The position numbers and the translations under genes are program-made. DNA of 64,000 nt from Nocardia sp. BMG51109. Its GTDB lineage: Bacteria; Actinomycetota; Actinomycetes; Mycobacteriales; Mycobacteriaceae. Position 1 is the first letter of the stretch. Each line of letters starts with the position of its first letter. This document shows positions 33,454-41,216 of this stretch, one piece after another. The notes beneath the pieces are model-generated. The model was not told where the DNA came from, did not search any database, and saw only the letters and a list, made by a program, of their open reading frames with translations. Location: the NCBI RefSeq assembly GCF_000526215.1, contig NZ_JAFQ01000004.1, forward strand, positions 4,712,001 to 4,776,000, read 5' to 3'.

Positions 33454-34473
33454 CTACGACTGGGGCGTCGTTGTCGCCGAATCGACCTCGCCGGCCCCTC
33501 GCGTCGCGCGCAGGCTGGTCACGGTCACGATGGCGAGCACCACCACGATCACACCCAGCGAGGCCACGGTCGGGATCGTCGGGACCTGCTCCCAGGTGCC
33601 GTGCGCCCAGTGCAACACCAGCTTCACGCCGATGAACGCCAGGATGATCGCCAACCCGTAGGCCAGATGCACCAGCCGCGACAGTGCCGCCTGCAGCACG
33701 AAGTACAGCGCCCGCAGTCCGAGCAGCGCGAACGCGTTGGTGGCGAACACCAGGTACGGGTCGCCGGTGACGCCGTACACGGCGGGCACCGAATCGACGG
33801 CGAAGACCACGTCGGTACCCATCACGGCGGCGACCACCAGCGCCAGCGGCGTCAGGGCGCGCTTGCCGGCCTCGCGCACGGTCATGCGGGTGCCGTGGTA
33901 GTCGTCGGTCACCGGCATCAGCTTGCGCAGTAGTCGCACCGATCGCATGCTCGAGATGTCGACGTGCTGGTCGTTCCCGCGAGCGGTGTCGACCAGCAAC
34001 TTCGCCGCCGTCACCAGCAGGATCGCGCCGAACAGCAGGAACGCCCAGTCGAGCGAGGCGAGCGCGGCGGCGCCCAGGGCGATGAAGATGCCGCGCAGCA
34101 CCAGCGCGCCGACGATGCCGAACAGCAGCACCCGCTGTGCCAGCGCCGCCGGCACGGCGAAGGCCGACAGCAGCAGCATGAAGACGAACAGGTTGTCGAC
34201 CGACAGCGATTTCTCCAGCACGTAGCCGGTGAAGAATTCGGTCCCGGGCGTGCCGCCGTACGCGGCCCAGATGACGAGCCCGAAGACGACGGGCAGGGCG
34301 ATGTAGAAGATCGTCCATCCGACGGCCTCGCGCATCGACACCTCGTGCGGCTTGCGGGTGACGACGAAGTCGAGTACCAGCAGCGCGATAACACCGAGGA
34401 TGGTGGCGGTCCATAACCAGGGTGTGCCGATGGTCTGGATGGACGCTGCGAGAACGGTGTCGGTAGGGCTCAT
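33454..34473 (-). CDS. terC: TerC-family integral membrane protein
   Basis: 339 residues with about nine hydrophobic helices. Signature elements are FFTGYVLEKSLSVDNLFVFMLLLSAF, with the acidic membrane residues of TerC/Alx, and MGTDVVFAVDSVPAVYGVTGDPYLVFATNAFALLGLRALY. TerC/Alx proteins export or handle Mn2+ and other metals. The ATG at 34473 is used because GAGGAG lies 8 nt upstream; the frame extends to 34503 but overlaps the leader hairpin. The leader carries a yybP-ykoY riboswitch, which fits Mn-controlled expression. Confidence 0.92.
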   Translation of the reverse strand: MSPTDTVLAASIQTIGTPWLWTATILGVIALLVLDFVVTRKPHEVSMREAVGWTIFYIALPVVFGLVIWAAYGGTPGTEFFTGYVLEKSLSVDNLFVFMLLLSAFAVPAALAQRVLLFGIVGALVLRGIFIALGAAALASLDWAFLLFGAILLVTAAKLLVDTARGNDQHVDISSMRSVRLLRKLMPVTDDYHGTRMTVREAGKRALTPLALVVAAVMGTDVVFAVDSVPAVYGVTGDPYLVFATNAFALLGLRALYFVLQAALSRLVHLAYGLAIILAFIGVKLVLHWAHGTWEQVPTIPTVASLGVIVVVLAIVTVTSLRATRGAGEVDSATTTPQS

Positions 34474-34483
34474 AAAAAGATCT

Positions 34484-34609
34484 CCTCGGGCATGGCTCAA
34501 CACCCGAGGTCTCCTTCACCCTCACTCGGGTGGCCACCCGGGGATTCCGATGGCGGAATCCGTACTGACCGGTATGGCACTTGGGAAGTACTCCCCTCAC
34601 CTGTGAGGG
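34484..34609 (-). promoter_or_regulatory. yybP-ykoY (manganese) riboswitch
   Basis: On the minus strand the leader has CCCTCACAGGTGAGGGGAGT at its 5' end, internal stem-loops (GGATTCCG-CGGAATCC and GGGTGGCCACCC) and GTGAAGGAGACCTCGGG near the 3' end. These are the conserved GGGGAGTA and AAGGAGACCT blocks of the class. The last hairpin pairs CCTCGGG (34503-34509) with CCCGAGG (34484-34490), and the latter overlaps the gene's GAGGAG ribosome site. Mn2+ binding would therefore act on translation. The boundaries are approximate. Confidence 0.8.
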
Positions 34610-34673
34610 TAACGGACATTTCGGCCGATCACCAAACGGCACACCCGGATCGGCGAAGTTCCCGCATCCGCGC

Positions 34674-34704
34674 TTGACCTGAACCTTGCTTCAGGTAGAA
34701 GGCT
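34674..34704 (+). promoter_or_regulatory. MerR/SoxR-type promoter of the quinone reductase gene
   Basis: TTGACC (34674-34679) is followed by a 19-bp spacer and AAGGCT (34699-34704). The dyad ACCTGAACCTTGCTTCAGGT (34677-34696, 7-bp arms) lies inside the spacer. The long spacer with internal symmetry is the hallmark of promoters activated by MerR-family regulators such as SoxR. No such regulator is in the window. Confidence 0.6.
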
Positions 34705-34739
34705 GTGCTCATCGCGAGAACGAAGGGATGTGGTCGAAG

Positions 34740-35735
34740 ATGCGGGTGATCGAGGCGAAGTCGTTCGGTGGTCCGGGCGTGCTGGTGGCCGGCACGGCGC
34801 CGGATCCGGTGGCCGGGACCGGCGAAGTTGTGATCGATGTCGCGGCGGCGGATGTGATGTTCCTCGACGTGCGGTTGCGCAGCGGATGGGGCACCGACTT
34901 CTTCGCCGTCCGCCCGCCGTACGTGCCGGGCGGGGCGGTCGCCGGAGTCGTGTCCGCCGTAGGGAAGGACGTCGATCCGGGATGGGTCGGCAAACGGGTA
35001 GCGACCGCCACCGCCGCCAGCGGGATCGGCGGCGGGCTACCCGTCGGCGGCTACGCCGAGCGGGCGCCGGCGAAGGCGCAGACGCTCACCGAACTACCTG
35101 GCGCCCTGGACTTCGTGCACGCCGCGGCGCTGGTGCACGACGGCAGGGCCGCGATGGCGGTGGCCGGGAGCGCGGCATTCCGGCCGGGGCAGCCGGTGCT
35201 GATCACCGCCGCGGGCGGCGGCTTGGGCACGCTGCTCACCCAGCTGGCGCGGTCGGCCGGGGCCACGGTGATCGCCGCCGCGCACGGGGATACGAAGCTC
35301 GACCTGGCGCGTCGGCTGGGCGCGAGCGAGGCGATCGACTACGAGGAACCCGGCTGGGCGGACCAGGTGCTGGGGCTGACCGGCGGTACCGGGGTGTCCG
35401 CGGTGCTGGACGGCGCCGGCGGGCCGATCGGCGGGGACTCCCTGGGCGCTATCGCCCCGGGCGGCCGGTATCTCGGATACGGCAACGCGGCAGGCGGCTT
35501 CGCGGAACTGGACACCGAACGCGCTGCCGCGGCGGGCATTACCGTCCTGTCCCTGATGGACATCACCAACTCCGGCGTGGACTGGGCGGCACTGGGAGCG
35601 CGAGCTTTCGACATGGCTGCCGAGGGAGATTTGGAAGTCGTTGTCGGCCAGACCTTCCCGCTCGATCAGGCCGCCGCCGCCCATGCCGCCATCGAGGCTC
35701 GGCAGGCCGTGGGGCGCACGATTCTGACGATGTGA
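34740..35735 (+). CDS. Quinone oxidoreductase-like MDR protein
   Basis: 331 residues of the medium-chain dehydrogenase family without zinc ligands. The N-terminal catalytic barrel (MRVIEAKSFGGPGVL, PPYVPGGAVAGVVSAVG) precedes an NADPH-binding domain with VLITAAGGGLGTLLTQLARSAGATVIAA and the C-terminal FPLDQAAAAHAAIEARQAVG typical of quinone reductases. It reduces quinones or enones with NADPH. ATG 34740 is preferred because GAAGGGA lies about 10 nt upstream; ATG 34728 is the alternative. A SoxR-like promoter fits a role against redox-cycling compounds. Confidence 0.85.
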   Translation: MRVIEAKSFGGPGVLVAGTAPDPVAGTGEVVIDVAAADVMFLDVRLRSGWGTDFFAVRPPYVPGGAVAGVVSAVGKDVDPGWVGKRVATATAASGIGGGLPVGGYAERAPAKAQTLTELPGALDFVHAAALVHDGRAAMAVAGSAAFRPGQPVLITAAGGGLGTLLTQLARSAGATVIAAAHGDTKLDLARRLGASEAIDYEEPGWADQVLGLTGGTGVSAVLDGAGGPIGGDSLGAIAPGGRYLGYGNAAGGFAELDTERAAAAGITVLSLMDITNSGVDWAALGARAFDMAAEGDLEVVVGQTFPLDQAAAAHAAIEARQAVGRTILTM

Positions 35736-35799
35736 CGCGAGGAGGCGATCCGACGCCGGTCGGCCACGGGCTGATGCCCGGGCCGGGCCGGGGCTCGGT

Positions 35800-36234
35800 T
35801 CAGGCGTTGCGCGGGGTCAGCACCACGACCGCGATCTTGCGGTCGGTCTTGGTCTGGTACTGGGTGTAGCGCCCGTGGTTGACCTTGTCGACCAGCTTCC
35901 ACCGGCGCGCGTAGTCGGGATCGTCGGGATAGGTCGCCCGGGCCGTAACCGGTATCCGTCGCTTGCCCACCTGGATCTCGTTGTCGGGCTTGGCCTTCAG
36001 GTTGGCCAGCCATCCCGGCGGCTCGGGCGCCCCGCCCTTGGAGGCGGTGACCAGATAGTCCTGACCGTCCTGCGCATAGGTCAGCGCGTTGGTCCGCGCC
36101 AGCCCCGTCTTGCGCCCGACCGTCCGCAGCAACAAGGTCGGATTCCCGAACAGCAGCCGATGCCCCACCAGCCCGTCCGACTTCTCGTACAACCACTGAT
36201 GCGCCCGCAACACGTTCACGAACAGATCCGCCAC
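35800..36234 (-). CDS. Deazaflavin (F420)-dependent Ddn-like oxidoreductase
   Basis: 144 residues. The pattern LLFGNPTLLLRTVGRKTGLARTNALTY, then YLVTASKGGAPEPPGWLANLKAKPDNEIQVGKRR and DYARRWKLVDKVNHGRYTQYQTKTDRKI is that of mycobacterial Ddn/FDOR-A proteins, which use F420H2 to reduce quinones and related molecules. Start GTG 36234 has GGGAGGG 5 nt upstream; the frame is open to 36291 but lacks such a site. It is convergent with the quinone reductase gene, 64 bp away. Confidence 0.88.
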   Translation of the reverse strand: MADLFVNVLRAHQWLYEKSDGLVGHRLLFGNPTLLLRTVGRKTGLARTNALTYAQDGQDYLVTASKGGAPEPPGWLANLKAKPDNEIQVGKRRIPVTARATYPDDPDYARRWKLVDKVNHGRYTQYQTKTDRKIAVVVLTPRNA

Positions 36235-36364
36235 GCCTGCCCTCCCATCGGGGGTCGGTACCGCCCTCACCCTAGTCCGCAATCCGCCCAACGGCGATCC
36301 GAATAGGTGCTAACACGCCCGACCCGGTAACATCTTGACGCCCGCATACACACGCTGCGGTCGG

Positions 36365-36438
36365 GGGACGGTAGCTCAGTCGGTTAGAGCCGCGGACTCA
36401 TAATCCGTTGGTCGTGGGTTCGAGCCCCACCCGTCCCA
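36365..36438 (+). tRNA. tRNA-Met (anticodon CAU)
   Basis: Acceptor stem GGGACGG/CCGTCCC, D-stem GCTC/GAGC, anticodon arm GCGGA-CTCATAA-TCCGT with CAU, and T-arm GTGGG-TTCGAGC-CCCAC fold without mismatches. The discriminator is A, and CCA is not encoded. The loop CTCATAA is that of elongator Met tRNAs. A tRNA-Ile2, whose CAU is modified to lysidine, is the alternative. Just downstream begins a run of unusual genes. Confidence 0.93.
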
Positions 36439-36809
36439 CAAACCCCGCCCCACCAGCGTAAACCCCGTTCCGGCGGTGCGGGGTCATCCGGATCGCCGCT
36501 TCACCAGCAACGGATTCTCGCGTGCCGGACGCCGCATGACACCGGTTTCGAGCGACTGGTTTCCCCATCGATGAACCCTTGCAACCGCCCCGGCAGTATC
36601 CCGGAGCCGGGCGTGTCCGGTGTCGTCAACGTCCGGCCCCGGACGTTGAGCGGAGAACTTCGAGGCATCCGGTGCTCCGGTCGATCTGGTCGGCGCCGTA
36701 CAACTCGGCGAATCACGGCCTCACGCTCGACCACTTGGGGGTGACCACCCGTGGAAGCGTTCGTGGGAGGTCAGGCCCGGGTGTTTGCGAACCGAAGTCG
36801 GCGCACCGG
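36439..36809. other. Gene-poor stretch downstream of the tRNA
   Basis: 370 bp between the tRNA and the small minus-strand genes. Frames here lack ribosome sites. The motif CGTCCGG-CCCCGGACG near 36630-36645 forms a small hairpin. No copy of the tRNA 3' end that would mark an integration site was found in the following 6 kb. Confidence 0.45.
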
Positions 36810-37016
36810 TCAGCAGTCGTCCTCGGACAGCAGTAGAAAGGCCGCCGCTTCCAGATGCACGACGCACATGTCCGGATGATGATGCCGATGGATATGGCGC
36901 AGTTCCCGTGCCCGCTCCTGCGTGAGTTCCAACAAGTACACCTGGCACACATGCTCGGCCAGCCAGCCGTCGGCATGCACGAAGGCCCTGTGCGGCAAGG
37001 GGCCTGGCAGCGTCAC
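36810..37016 (-). CDS. Small His-rich protein of unknown function
   Basis: 68 residues from GTG 37016 (GGAGGAAC upstream). It overlaps the stop of the 37013-37573 gene as GTGA, so the two are translationally coupled. The sequence runs VTLPGPLPHRAFVHADGWLA, then CQVYLLELTQERARELRHIHRHHHPDMCVVHL and ends LLLSEDDC. The HIHRHHHPDMC segment is a striking His/Cys cluster that could bind a metal. The family is not recognised. Confidence 0.62.
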   Translation of the reverse strand: MTLPGPLPHRAFVHADGWLAEHVCQVYLLELTQERARELRHIHRHHHPDMCVVHLEAAAFLLLSEDDC

Positions 37017-37573
37017 GAGGTTCCTCCGGCGTCCGGTGCCATCCCCTTCGGCGGAAATGCTCCGGCTGTCGCTCGCAGCCGCACCCGTCCGGCCCGGACG
37101 TCGGCCACCAACTCGTCGAGGGCCTCGACGCAGCACTCGAGTTCGGTAGCGTCCCACTCGTGATGCCGAGGATCGTCTTGCCGCAGCGCGTAGAGCGCGT
37201 ACTTCCACGCAAGCCACGCAACCCAGTCGCCATACGACGACGGACTGATCGGGGCCTCCGGCGCGACCGCGATGTTCCGGATATGCCCGCTCGCTTCGCG
37301 GTCGATCAGCCAGATCAGCAGGTTGAGCTGCTCATCGACCGAGGACGTGTCGCTCGGGCGCTGCTCGTGCAGGTACCGCCAGACGCCGATCACCTGGCCG
37401 GCGCAGCGGAGCAGCACCGTGCTCGGTTCCTCCGCTCCCTCGCACACCCGTAGGAACGCCGAGCTTTCGGGGAGCGGCTGATCCGGACGAGCTTCGACCG
37501 GCGGCACCGTGAAGGCCACGGGCCTGTCCGGGGTGAATCCGTAGACAACGTGCTCCCCTTGGTCTCGGGGCAT
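37013..37573 (-). CDS. Protein of unknown function
   Basis: 186 residues from ATG 37573, preceded by GGGAGGC. The N-terminus is Pro-rich (YGFTPDRPVAFTVPPVE), and the middle is helical (SVDEQLNLLIWLIDREASGHIRNIAV, SYGDWVAWLAWKYALYALRQDDP). The C-terminus ELECCVEALDELVADVRAGRVRLRAT looks coiled. It is coupled to the downstream 68-residue gene and follows the 37639 gene by 65 bp on the same strand. No family is recognised. Confidence 0.62.
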   Translation of the reverse strand: MPRDQGEHVVYGFTPDRPVAFTVPPVEARPDQPLPESSAFLRVCEGAEEPSTVLLRCAGQVIGVWRYLHEQRPSDTSSVDEQLNLLIWLIDREASGHIRNIAVAPEAPISPSSYGDWVAWLAWKYALYALRQDDPRHHEWDATELECCVEALDELVADVRAGRVRLRATAGAFPPKGMAPDAGGTS

Positions 37574-37638
37574 GGCGATGCCTCCCTTCGGTATCAGCGA
37601 GATGTGGAAAGCGTTGGCAAAGAGAATGTTTGGGACAG

Positions 37639-37908
37639 TCAGTCCCACAGTCGGCCGCACGGCAACGGCGGCAGATCGGGTCGCACGTCATCGTCGACCG
37701 TCACCCGTAAGCCGAGCTCAGCGAACGCGCCCGCCAACTCGTCCGCCACGCTCTGCGCCTGTTCGGCACCGGCTCGGTAATCCAGTTGCAGCACACCGGA
37801 TTCGATGTGAATATGCCGAATTCGACGTGGTCGGCGTGGGGGTCGCGTGAGGTATTCGGGCCGGGTCATACGGGCGAGTTGGTATATGGCGAGCGTGCTG
37901 TAGAGCAT
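37639..37908 (-). CDS. Small protein of unknown function
   Basis: 89 residues from ATG 37908 with GGGGAGG 10 nt upstream. It begins [20 protein letters not shown], followed by a basic stretch ([17 protein letters not shown]) and a predicted helix/strand region [22 protein letters not shown] ending [12 protein letters not shown]. It heads a probable three-gene operon (37908 to 36810) divergent from the HTH-TPR regulator. The family is not recognised. Confidence 0.58.
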   Translation of the reverse strand: MLYSTLAIYQLARMTRPEYLTRPPRRPRRIRHIHIESGVLQLDYRAGAEQAQSVADELAGAFAELGLRVTVDDDVRPDLPPLPCGRLWD

Positions 37909-38151
37909 CGTGCTGGTACCTCCCCTGGTGCGTCCGGTCATCCTGAGAAGCACCCGGTACCAAGGGCTTTCGCCACCGACCCGGGCATCCGGGCCGGTGC
38001 GCCACCCAGAGATGCGGCGTCGGCTTGGTACCGGGTACCGCTTCAACCTTGGTCCTCAGGCGGTTTCGGCCGCGACAGGCCAGTGGTGGGGTAGTGTGCG
38101 GTTACTGGACGTGTTTGCCCAGGTCAGAGTGGCTAGCTTAGGGTGGGGGCT

Positions 38152-39564
38152 ATGGTCAGAGGGCGGGAGTGGACCGGGTTCGAAGCAGTGGCGCTGCAGG
38201 AGGCCATGCGCAAATCCGTCCGTGAGTTCGCGGCCCTTCTGGGCACCAATCCCTCGACTGTCATCAACTGGCGTACCGGGCTGGGCTCCGTTCTTCCACG
38301 GTCTGTCACCCAGGAGATGCTCGACACCACCCTGCAACAAAGGGCTACGTCGGAAGACCGCGCGAGATTCGATCAGATTGTGGCCGAGGGGGAATCCCTC
38401 TGGCGGGCACGGCATGACCGACCGACCGCCAGGGATGTGATCCCCTGCGAGGCCGTCCTGAATCAGAGCGGCGCTCCCTCCTCTCCACTTCCGGAAGCGG
38501 CTACCGTAGGAGGAAGTCCTCTGGGTGTGGAAGGAGAGGATTTTGTGGAGCGCAAGACCTTTCTGCAGGTATTCACCGGCTCCATGGCGGGCCTCGCTCT
38601 CGGCGCTGCCGGACTGACCGAAGCCCACGATCGCCTGGTCAAGGCCGCAGATGAGCCACCGCGCGTCGATGCTGCCCTGATCGAGCACTTCGACCGGATT
38701 TGCGATTACTGCCGCCACCAGGACGATATCCAAGGTGCTCAGGCGGTGCTGACCGTGGTTCGGGCGCAACTGCGGCTCCTGCACGCCATGCTGCCGGATT
38801 GTCCCGCCCGCCTCCAGCCGCAGCTGCTCGCGGTGTACAGCAAGTTCGCGGGTTTGGCCGGATGGTTGTCGCTCGATGCGCGACAGTTCGCCAACTCTTG
38901 GCGCTATTTCGAAGTGGCCCAGGCCGCAGCTCATCAGGCCGGCGCCTCGGCCCTCATCGGGTTCACCCTGGCCCGGATGAGCCACGTCGCCAAGGCACAG
39001 GATCGGCTGGATCTTGCCGTCGATTACGCCTCAGCCGCGGTGGCCACCACCAAGCAGGCCGAGCCGCTCGTCCATACCTTCGCCTACGACCAACTGGCGC
39101 GGGCTCGTGCGAAGGCCGGAGACGAGGCGAAGTGCCTGGATACTCTGGAGAAGACCCGCTCATCGTACCAGCGTGCCAAAACCGAAGCGGCCCCCGCCAG
39201 TTCGTCGTTGGCGTACTTCTACGACGATGGTTTCCTGCCGCATACCGAGAGTCAGTGTTACCTGAACTTGGGACAGCCGGAGCGGGCCGTAGCGCAAGCT
39301 GAACAGTCGTTGGTACTGCACGATCCGCAGCTGGTGCGCGACAACGCCTTTTCCAAGCTCTACCTCGCCACCACCTATGTCCATTCCAACGAACCCGAAC
39401 AAGCCGTCAGCACCTTGATGGATGCGGCCGGTTGGGCACGGCAGAACCGCAGTGTGCAGCTGGCCGAACGCATCCAGACCGTCCGTGCCTCGATGGCCCA
39501 GTGGCAGGGATCGGCACCGGTGGTGGAGCTGGACGGATATCTGCGGGAGCAGCCGCTCGCGTAG
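38152..39564 (+). CDS. HTH and TPR-repeat regulatory protein
   Basis: 470 residues. An N-terminal XRE-like helix-turn-helix (EAMRKSVREFAALLGTNPSTVINWRTG) is followed by a hydrophobic link (GSMAGLALGAAGLTEA) and a long TPR-like helical region (ASALIGFTLARMSHVAKAQDRLDLAVDYASAA, AYDQLARARAKAGDEAKCLD, TESQCYLNLGQPERAVAQAEQSLVL, KLYLATTYVHSNEPEQAVS). Such proteins are numerous in Streptomyces and Nocardia, where they act as developmental or peptide-sensing regulators. ATG 38152 is chosen; a GTG at 38143 is in frame. It diverges from the three small unknown genes and is followed by a strong terminator. Confidence 0.82.
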   Translation: MVRGREWTGFEAVALQEAMRKSVREFAALLGTNPSTVINWRTGLGSVLPRSVTQEMLDTTLQQRATSEDRARFDQIVAEGESLWRARHDRPTARDVIPCEAVLNQSGAPSSPLPEAATVGGSPLGVEGEDFVERKTFLQVFTGSMAGLALGAAGLTEAHDRLVKAADEPPRVDAALIEHFDRICDYCRHQDDIQGAQAVLTVVRAQLRLLHAMLPDCPARLQPQLLAVYSKFAGLAGWLSLDARQFANSWRYFEVAQAAAHQAGASALIGFTLARMSHVAKAQDRLDLAVDYASAAVATTKQAEPLVHTFAYDQLARARAKAGDEAKCLDTLEKTRSSYQRAKTEAAPASSSLAYFYDDGFLPHTESQCYLNLGQPERAVAQAEQSLVLHDPQLVRDNAFSKLYLATTYVHSNEPEQAVSTLMDAAGWARQNRSVQLAERIQTVRASMAQWQGSAPVVELDGYLREQPLA

Positions 39565-39597
39565 TTGTGGCCGGATTACCTTGCGAGACAACGGAAA

Positions 39598-39627
39598 AGC
39601 CCGTCAGCCTCGGCAGGCTGACGGGCT
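39598..39627. terminator. Bidirectional hairpin terminator
   Basis: AGCCCGTCAGCCT (39598-39610) pairs perfectly with AGGCTGACGGGCT (39615-39627) across CGGC. AAAA precedes it, giving a T-run for the minus-strand transcript, but no T-run follows on the plus side. It lies 33 bp after the HTH-TPR stop and 21 bp after the stop of the small minus-strand ORF. Confidence 0.8.
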
Positions 39628-39648
39628 CATCGGATAACCCGGCGCGGA

Positions 39649-39792
39649 TTATGCCGAACTCCGCGGGAACCCCAGATCCGCTCCGCCGAGGTAGGTGTAG
39701 CCGTCCCCGCCGGCAGCCAGCACGTCCCCGATGCGAGTCAGCGTCAGCGTGAGCGCCTGCATGGAGTCGACAATGGAGGTGGCGAAGGCCAT
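39649..39792 (-). CDS. 47-residue peptide gene candidate
   Basis: The frame begins MAFATSIVDSMQALTLTLTR, continues IGDVLAAGGDGYTYLGGADL and ends GFPRSSA. It has a plausible amphipathic helix and a Gly/Tyr-rich tail, and its codon third positions are strongly G/C. No clear ribosome site is seen, which weakens it. A hairpin with a T-run on this strand lies 21 bp after its stop, as expected for a real transcript. It could be a small peptide linked to the HTH-TPR regulator that converges on it. Confidence 0.4.
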   Translation of the reverse strand: MAFATSIVDSMQALTLTLTRIGDVLAAGGDGYTYLGGADLGFPRSSA

Positions 39793-39933
39793 GGTCTAAG
39801 GTTTCGCGGTACGGCTTCGGCGGCGGTACGTCTGGTGATGTATTCGAACTGATGGCGGGTTGGGCCGTTTGTTGTTGATGGCAGACCGGCATCCTGTGGG
39901 GGAAGGCGGAGGTCTGGGCTGTGGAAGCCGAGC

Positions 39934-40191
39934 ATGCCGTGGACTGGCGAGCTGTACGCCGAATCGCATGACGGCCGAATCCAGTACCGGCTGTATTTCA
40001 TCGAACGCCGGCCAGGATGGCACCAGGTCACCGACGAGATCATCGGGTCAGGGATCGGGGGCAAGCCGGTTGATGAGACGGCCGACTGGACCAGTGGTGT
40101 ACAGACTCGAGAGATACACGACGCCATGGTGTCGGGCGTGGCTCGCTGTGAGAACACCCGCAAGCGCTGGAGGCGTTGGAACAGCAAGTGA
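39934..40191 (+). CDS. Small protein, first gene of a toxin-antitoxin-chaperone-like module
   Basis: 85 residues: MPWTGELYAESHDGRIQYRL, YFIERRPGWHQVTDEIIGSG, then TREIHDAMVSGVARCENTRK and a basic C-terminus RWRRWNSK. Small size, basic tail and position upstream of an XRE-type and a SecB-like gene fit the toxin slot. The usual RelE/HigB motifs are not evident. It ends 76 bp before the XRE gene, with an operator palindrome between. If it is a toxin, it belongs to a type I cannot name; it may instead be an unrelated small protein. Confidence 0.55.
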   Translation: MPWTGELYAESHDGRIQYRLYFIERRPGWHQVTDEIIGSGIGGKPVDETADWTSGVQTREIHDAMVSGVARCENTRKRWRRWNSK

Positions 40192-40197
40192 TAATTT

Positions 40198-40211
40198 TGC
40201 GTTATAACGCA
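40198..40211. promoter_or_regulatory. Palindromic operator overlapping a -10 element
   Basis: TGCGTTATAACGCA is a perfect 14-bp palindrome whose centre reads TATAAC, a good -10 hexamer. It is 57 bp upstream of the XRE gene. Symmetric sites over the promoter are typical of autoregulated antitoxins. Confidence 0.6.
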
Positions 40212-40267
40212 TGACAGTCGTTGTCCTGTGAGGCATCCTTGGTGGCAAGGGGTGAGAGGAGAGTTCG

Positions 40268-40678
40268 ATGGGCGTCGACATGTTCCCTGGTGTCAAGGAC
40301 CCGACACCGCGCGATCATCTGGCTGTCGAGCTTGCTGATGAGCAGCTCAATCTGGTCCTCGGCCTTCGGGCTGTGCGTGTAGACAGTGGCATGAGTATCA
40401 GCGATGTAGCGGAAGCCATGGGCGTCGACCCGTCTCAGGTGTCGCGTTTCGAAAGTGGTGCTACCAATCCGACGATGTCGACAGTCCGCCGGTACGCCAA
40501 GGTAGTTGGCGCGATCTTCCGGGTGACGACGAGCAGTTGGAGCGAAGACCGTACCAACCGTGTGAGGGCAGCAGTCGACGCATGGGTCAGTTCCGATCCA
40601 TCGTCGGATGAAGAGTACGAGCAGTGGACGACCAAGTCGAGGCCGCTGATCCGACAGGCAGTCGATGAGTCTCGCTGA
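40268..40678 (+). CDS. XRE-family antitoxin-like DNA-binding protein
   Basis: 136 residues with a central helix-turn-helix (LGLRAVRVDSGMSISDVAEAMGVDPSQVSRFESGATNPTMSTVRRYAKVVG), the HigA-like cI-type fold. A C-terminal extension of about 45 residues (SWSEDRTNRVRAAVDAW..., EEYEQWTTKSRPLIRQ) is in the place of the chaperone-addiction tail of mycobacterial HigA1. GAGAGGAGAG precedes ATG 40268. The last 14 bp overlap the SecB-like gene, so the two are translated together. Confidence 0.75.
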   Translation: MGVDMFPGVKDPTPRDHLAVELADEQLNLVLGLRAVRVDSGMSISDVAEAMGVDPSQVSRFESGATNPTMSTVRRYAKVVGAIFRVTTSSWSEDRTNRVRAAVDAWVSSDPSSDEEYEQWTTKSRPLIRQAVDESR

Positions 40679-41117
40679 GCGTGCTACCGGCGCGCGTCAG
40701 CGCTGGTACAAGCGATCGGTCGAGCGGCGCTTCGGCGAGGATCTCGAGTCGTGGGAGCCGGCCCCTGGTACCGAGCGGGGGACCGAAGTCGGGGGCGGCG
40801 CGCACGTCAGCGTAGACGACGATAGCGGTAAGCCGAAGATCGATGTACGTCTCGGTTTGAAACACCAGGAACCGCAGGTAACTGTCGAGTTGGAGTGTGC
40901 TGTCCTCTTCGAGTTCGCGAATGATCCCGAGGACCTACCGCATGATGAAGTTGAGTTGTTCATCAATGAGGTTGGCGTCGATTATGTACTCGGTTATGGG
41001 CGTGCTGCTCTGACCGACATTGTCCGGAGTGTAGGGCTCCCAGCGTTGATGTTGCCGACAACGGTGGGACCTGGTCTGGCCCAAGGTATCGCGGGGACTT
41101 TCGAGGTGTCGGACTGA
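40665..41117 (+). CDS. SecB-like chaperone
   Basis: 150 residues. The region VTVELECAVLFEFANDPEDLPHDEVELFI, then YVLGYGRAALTDIVRSVGLPALMLPTTVGPGL, follows the plan of SecB-like Rv1957 of Mycobacterium tuberculosis (a FEFAALFDY-type strand, then a helix ending LPPLTL). Rv1957 protects the HigA1 antitoxin from degradation in a toxin-antitoxin-chaperone system. The 40-residue N-terminus is polar and variable. Overlap with the XRE gene supports joint action. Confidence 0.62.
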   Translation: MSLAERATGARQRWYKRSVERRFGEDLESWEPAPGTERGTEVGGGAHVSVDDDSGKPKIDVRLGLKHQEPQVTVELECAVLFEFANDPEDLPHDEVELFINEVGVDYVLGYGRAALTDIVRSVGLPALMLPTTVGPGLAQGIAGTFEVSD

Positions 41118-41216
41118 CGCAGGGTGCGGAACGGGAGTGACAAGCCGAGATGCCTGGGCGTGGTTTGCTCTCGTGAACTGCCTGGACACCCAGAAACGAG
41201 TCGACTCTCGCAGCGT

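Noticed and set aside
36365..36438. tRNA 3' end as a phage attachment site
   Set aside because: No second copy of the 3' end and no integrase gene were found downstream in the window.
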